This document shows, one piece after another, positions 4,295 to 5,045 of a stretch of 5,045 nucleotides of DNA (the stretch's first letter is position 1; every line of letters begins with the position of its first letter). The translations under genes were made by a program, and so were the position numbers. The DNA is taken from NCBI GenBank assembly GCA_013816225.1, contig JACDEQ010000178.1, positions 1-5,045 on the forward strand. Reading direction: 5' to 3'. This DNA is from Armatimonadota bacterium. Its GTDB lineage: Bacteria > Armatimonadota > Fimbriimonadia > Fimbriimonadales > ATM1. Below the pieces are notes generated by a model. It ran no database searches and was not told the DNA's origin. It saw nothing but the letters and a program-made list of their open reading frames with translations.

Positions 4295-5045
4295 ATGAAC
4301 ACCTACAGTCCTGATAGAATTCGCAATGTCGCCATCGTCGGCCACGTCGGCGCGGGCAAGACCACGCTCGTCGAGCAGTTGCTTTTCGCGTCGAAGAGTG
4401 TCGACCGCCTGGGTAGCGTCGATCAAGGGAATAGCCACAGCGATTTCGACGCGCAGGAAATTCGCCGCAAAATCAGTCTAAATATGGCGGTCTTTCCGAT
4501 CGAGTGGAAGGGCCATAAAATCAACATCATCGACGTTCCTGGATTCCCCGATTTTATTGGCGATCTGCATGGTGTGGCTAAGGTGGTCGAAGCGATGATC
4601 GTCGTCGCACCCGCGCACGCAGGCCTCGATGTCGGTTTCGACAACGCTTGGGAAATTGCCGAAGAAGAAGGCCTCTGCCGCCTTATTTTTGTTAACAAGC
4701 TCGAGCGCGACAATGCTGACTACCCGGGGCTAATGAAGTCGCTCGACGAACGGTTTGGCAACAAGGTCGTTCCACTTCAGGTGCCGATCGGGTCTCAGGC
4801 AGCATTTAGCGGCGTCCTCGACCTCGTGGATATGAAGGTTCATGGCGGCAGCGGCCGCGAGGAAGAAGTAAGCGAGCCCCCGACGGAGATTGCCGCCGAT
4901 GTGCAGCAAGCGCGCGATCAAATGATGGACTCAGCGGCCGAAGGTGACGACGCCCTTATGGAGAAGTACCTCGATGGCGAAAAGCTGACCGAGGACGAAG
5001 TGATCCACGGTTTGGAAGTCGGCGTTGCGGCGGGGAGAGTATTCC
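4295..5045 (+). CDS. EF-G-like translational GTPase, N-terminal 250 residues (3' end outside the window)
   Basis: The visible part is the G domain and G' region of an EF-G/FusA-type GTPase. The P-loop GHVGAGKT is at residues 16-23. The switch I segment DFDAQEIRRKIS (50-61) carries Ser where canonical EF-G has the Mg-binding Thr of RGIT. G3 is DVPGF (80-84), against canonical DTPGH, so the catalytic His position is Phe. G4 is NKLE (134-137), against NKxD. The window stops at GRVF, just before the expected G5 CGSA-like motif. The phrase EWKGHKIN is typical of divergent EF-G paralogues (EF-G2-like) rather than of the main translocase. The start lies 20 bases after rplE, with only a weak GGAA at 4284-4287. 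Canonical EF-G translocates tRNA and mRNA and splits ribosomes with RRF. What this paralogue does is unknown, and its position inside an spc-type cluster rather than beside rpsG/tuf is unusual. Confidence 0.88.
   Translation, partial: MNTYSPDRIRNVAIVGHVGAGKTTLVEQLLFASKSVDRLGSVDQGNSHSDFDAQEIRRKISLNMAVFPIEWKGHKINIIDVPGFPDFIGDLHGVAKVVEAMIVVAPAHAGLDVGFDNAWEIAEEEGLCRLIFVNKLERDNADYPGLMKSLDERFGNKVVPLQVPIGSQAAFSGVLDLVDMKVHGGSGREEEVSEPPTEIAADVQQARDQMMDSAAEGDDALMEKYLDGEKLTEDEVIHGLEVGVAAGRVF

Overview
The window holds the middle of a bacterial ribosomal-protein supercluster (S10/spc region), read entirely on the + strand. The order is: 3' end of an unrecognised gene, rplV (L22), rpsC (S3), rplP (L16), rpmC (L29), rpsQ (S17), rplN (L14), rplX (L24), rplE (L5), then the first 250 codons of an EF-G-like translational GTPase that runs off the right edge. 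Base composition looks moderately GC-rich. The proteins are clearly bacterial, not archaeal. The EF-G-like gene has the look (an RRKIS segment and the phrase EWKGHKIN) that I associate with divergent EF-G paralogues of deep-branching phyla such as Armatimonadota. That placement is a weak inference and would need a tree.

Left edge (1-401): the C-terminal part of a protein that is not ribosomal, sitting where rpsS (S19) is normally found. Centre (419-4274): eight ribosomal-protein genes in the canonical order, packed with overlaps of 14, 4 and 1 bases or gaps of 0, 3 and 12 bases, which implies a polycistronic, translationally coupled transcript. The only larger gap between them (41 bases, 2881-2921) falls between rpsQ and rplN, the same point where the E. 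coli S10 operon ends and the spc operon begins. It contains a perfect 20-base palindrome. Right edge (4295-5045): the EF-G paralogue, 20 bases after rplE, where rpsN (S14) would be expected.

The ribosomal genes themselves are ordinary in their cores. Several points are unusual. L22, S3 and L16, three consecutive genes, all carry long C-terminal tails rich in Glu, Ala, Pro and Val beyond the conserved fold. The cluster appears interrupted at both ends (no rpsS before rplV, no rpsN after rplE). The EF-G-like protein departs from consensus in several GTPase motifs (KIS, DVPGF, NKLE). The junction palindrome could regulate rplN. No tRNA, rRNA, insertion sequence, CRISPR array or convincing promoter was seen, and no stretch over 300 bases lacks a gene. 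I see no clear novel defence or mobile system here.
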